From: CAYVLI01 sp964452105 [NCBI: uncultured Nitrospinota bacterium]
GTDB lineage: Bacteria > JAUXIQ01
Direction of reading: 5' to 3'
Length of the DNA stretch: 5,499 nt
Assembly: GCA_964452105.1 (NCBI GenBank)
Contig: CAYVLI010000201.1
Location: forward strand, 1-5,499
Below the pieces are notes generated by a model. It made no database searches. It had not been told where the DNA came from and was given only the letters and a program-made list of their open reading frames with translations. Below are positions 5,171-5,499 of the stretch, in pieces. The stretch's first letter is position 1. Every line of letters begins with the position of its first letter. The position numbers and the translations under genes were made by a program.

Positions 5171-5499
5171 TCAATCTTTTTCTTCCTCTTCTTCATCGAG
5201 GTCTTCCAGGTCTTTTCCTTCGAACTCGAGAGTTCCAATGTCGTCATCTAACTCTTTGACGTTGGGGGGGGCGCTTTCCTCTTCATCTTCGCCTCCGAGG
5301 TCCGCAAGCTTTATGCTATCAGAGAAAAGGTTTACCAGACGCTCGGGTTTGGCGGCCTTCGCCAGCTTGTCTTTGTTTTCTCTTTCTGCCTTACAATCCA
5401 CGCAGTATTTGGCGAAGGGGAGGGCCTCAAGCCGTTTGAAAGAGATTCTGCCTCCACACTCCTCGCAAAGGCCGTAGTTACCTTCTTCGATGAGTATGA
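5171..5499 (-). CDS. DksA/TraR-type C4 zinc-finger protein with long acidic tail (N-terminus cut by window edge)
   Basis: The C-terminal 109 residues of a DksA/TraR family protein; the frame is open to the right edge and ends at the TGA at 5173-5171. The visible part begins ILIEEGNYGLCEECGG, continues through RLEALPFAKY and ends the finger with CVDC. The four cysteines are spaced C-X2-C-X17-C-X2-C, as in DksA. Family members bind RNA polymerase through the secondary channel and alter initiation with ppGpp. However, the coiled coil and its tip acidic residues are outside the window, so true DksA function cannot be judged. Oddly, 73 residues follow the last cysteine, whereas DksA ends soon after the finger. 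A basic stretch (KAERENKDKLAKAAKPER) is followed by 43 residues of which 22 are Asp or Glu, ending DEEEEEKD. A run of eight C bases lies inside the tail. A GTG at 5401-5399 is in frame but falls within the finger and is not a credible start. Confidence 0.88.
   Translation of the reverse strand, partial: ILIEEGNYGLCEECGGRISFKRLEALPFAKYCVDCKAERENKDKLAKAAKPERLVNLFSDSIKLADLGGEDEEESAPPNVKELDDDIGTLEFEGKDLEDLDEEEEEKD

Noticed and set aside
5399-5401. GTG as start of the zinc-finger protein
   Set aside because: Starting here would drop three-quarters of the C4 finger; the frame stays open with strong family similarity to the right edge, so the gene begins outside the window.
5238-5477. Serine-rich plus-strand open frame of 79 residues
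   Set aside because: It is the antisense of the acidic-tailed zinc-finger gene; its Ser runs come from the Glu/Asp codons on the other strand, and it has no ribosome binding site or recognisable family.
1-5499. CRISPR arrays, insertion sequences, tRNA or rRNA genes
   Set aside because: No regularly spaced repeats, transposase-like frames, terminal inverted repeats or RNA gene signatures were seen.

Overview
The window shows bacterial chromosomal DNA with an ordinary metabolic layout: sigma70-type promoters, Shine-Dalgarno sites, short operon gaps and a hairpin terminator. Coding GC is moderate, and the intergenic DNA between the two divergent units is much richer in AT. An Lrp/AsnC regulator, a DksA-type zinc-finger protein and an amino-acid catabolic operon together suggest a Gram-negative bacterium. 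An anaerobic, amino-acid-using deltaproteobacterial (Desulfobacterota-like) lineage is my best guess, but this is inference from gene style and not proven by the sequence.

Layout: (1) 1-419, minus strand: an Lrp/AsnC family regulator whose C-terminus runs off the left edge. (2) 420-816: a 397-bp divergent intergenic region. It holds a good promoter for the regulator (472-501), an 18-bp perfect palindrome in the regulator's leader (439-456), a GC-rich inverted repeat (571-589), a good promoter for the rightward genes (635-663) and a long AT-rich leader. (3) 817-5069, plus strand: three genes with gaps of 61 and 58 bp and no visible internal terminator, so probably one operon. They encode a Leu/Phe/Val-type amino acid dehydrogenase, a class III PLP aminotransferase and an NAD(P)-dependent aldehyde dehydrogenase. 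(4) 5088-5127: a strong symmetric hairpin serving as terminator between convergent genes. (5) 5171-5499, minus strand: the C-terminal part of a DksA/TraR-type C4 zinc-finger protein with an unusually long acidic tail; its N-terminus lies beyond the right edge.

How the genes may work together (inference): class III aminotransferases of this kind commonly remove a terminal (omega) amino group, giving a semialdehyde and glutamate. The aldehyde dehydrogenase could oxidise that semialdehyde to the acid. The amino acid dehydrogenase could deaminate an alpha-amino acid with NAD+, feeding 2-oxo acids into the cycle. The divergent Lrp-type regulator is a natural local sensor of the amino acid substrate. 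Lysine (through 2-aminoadipate semialdehyde) or a 4-aminobutyrate-type substrate would fit, but the sequence does not settle the substrate. I see no mobile element, CRISPR array, tRNA or rRNA, and no clear new type of system. The most interesting points are the phenylalanine-dehydrogenase-like pocket residues in the dehydrogenase, the insertion in the aminotransferase, the operator-like palindromes and the acidic-tailed zinc-finger protein.
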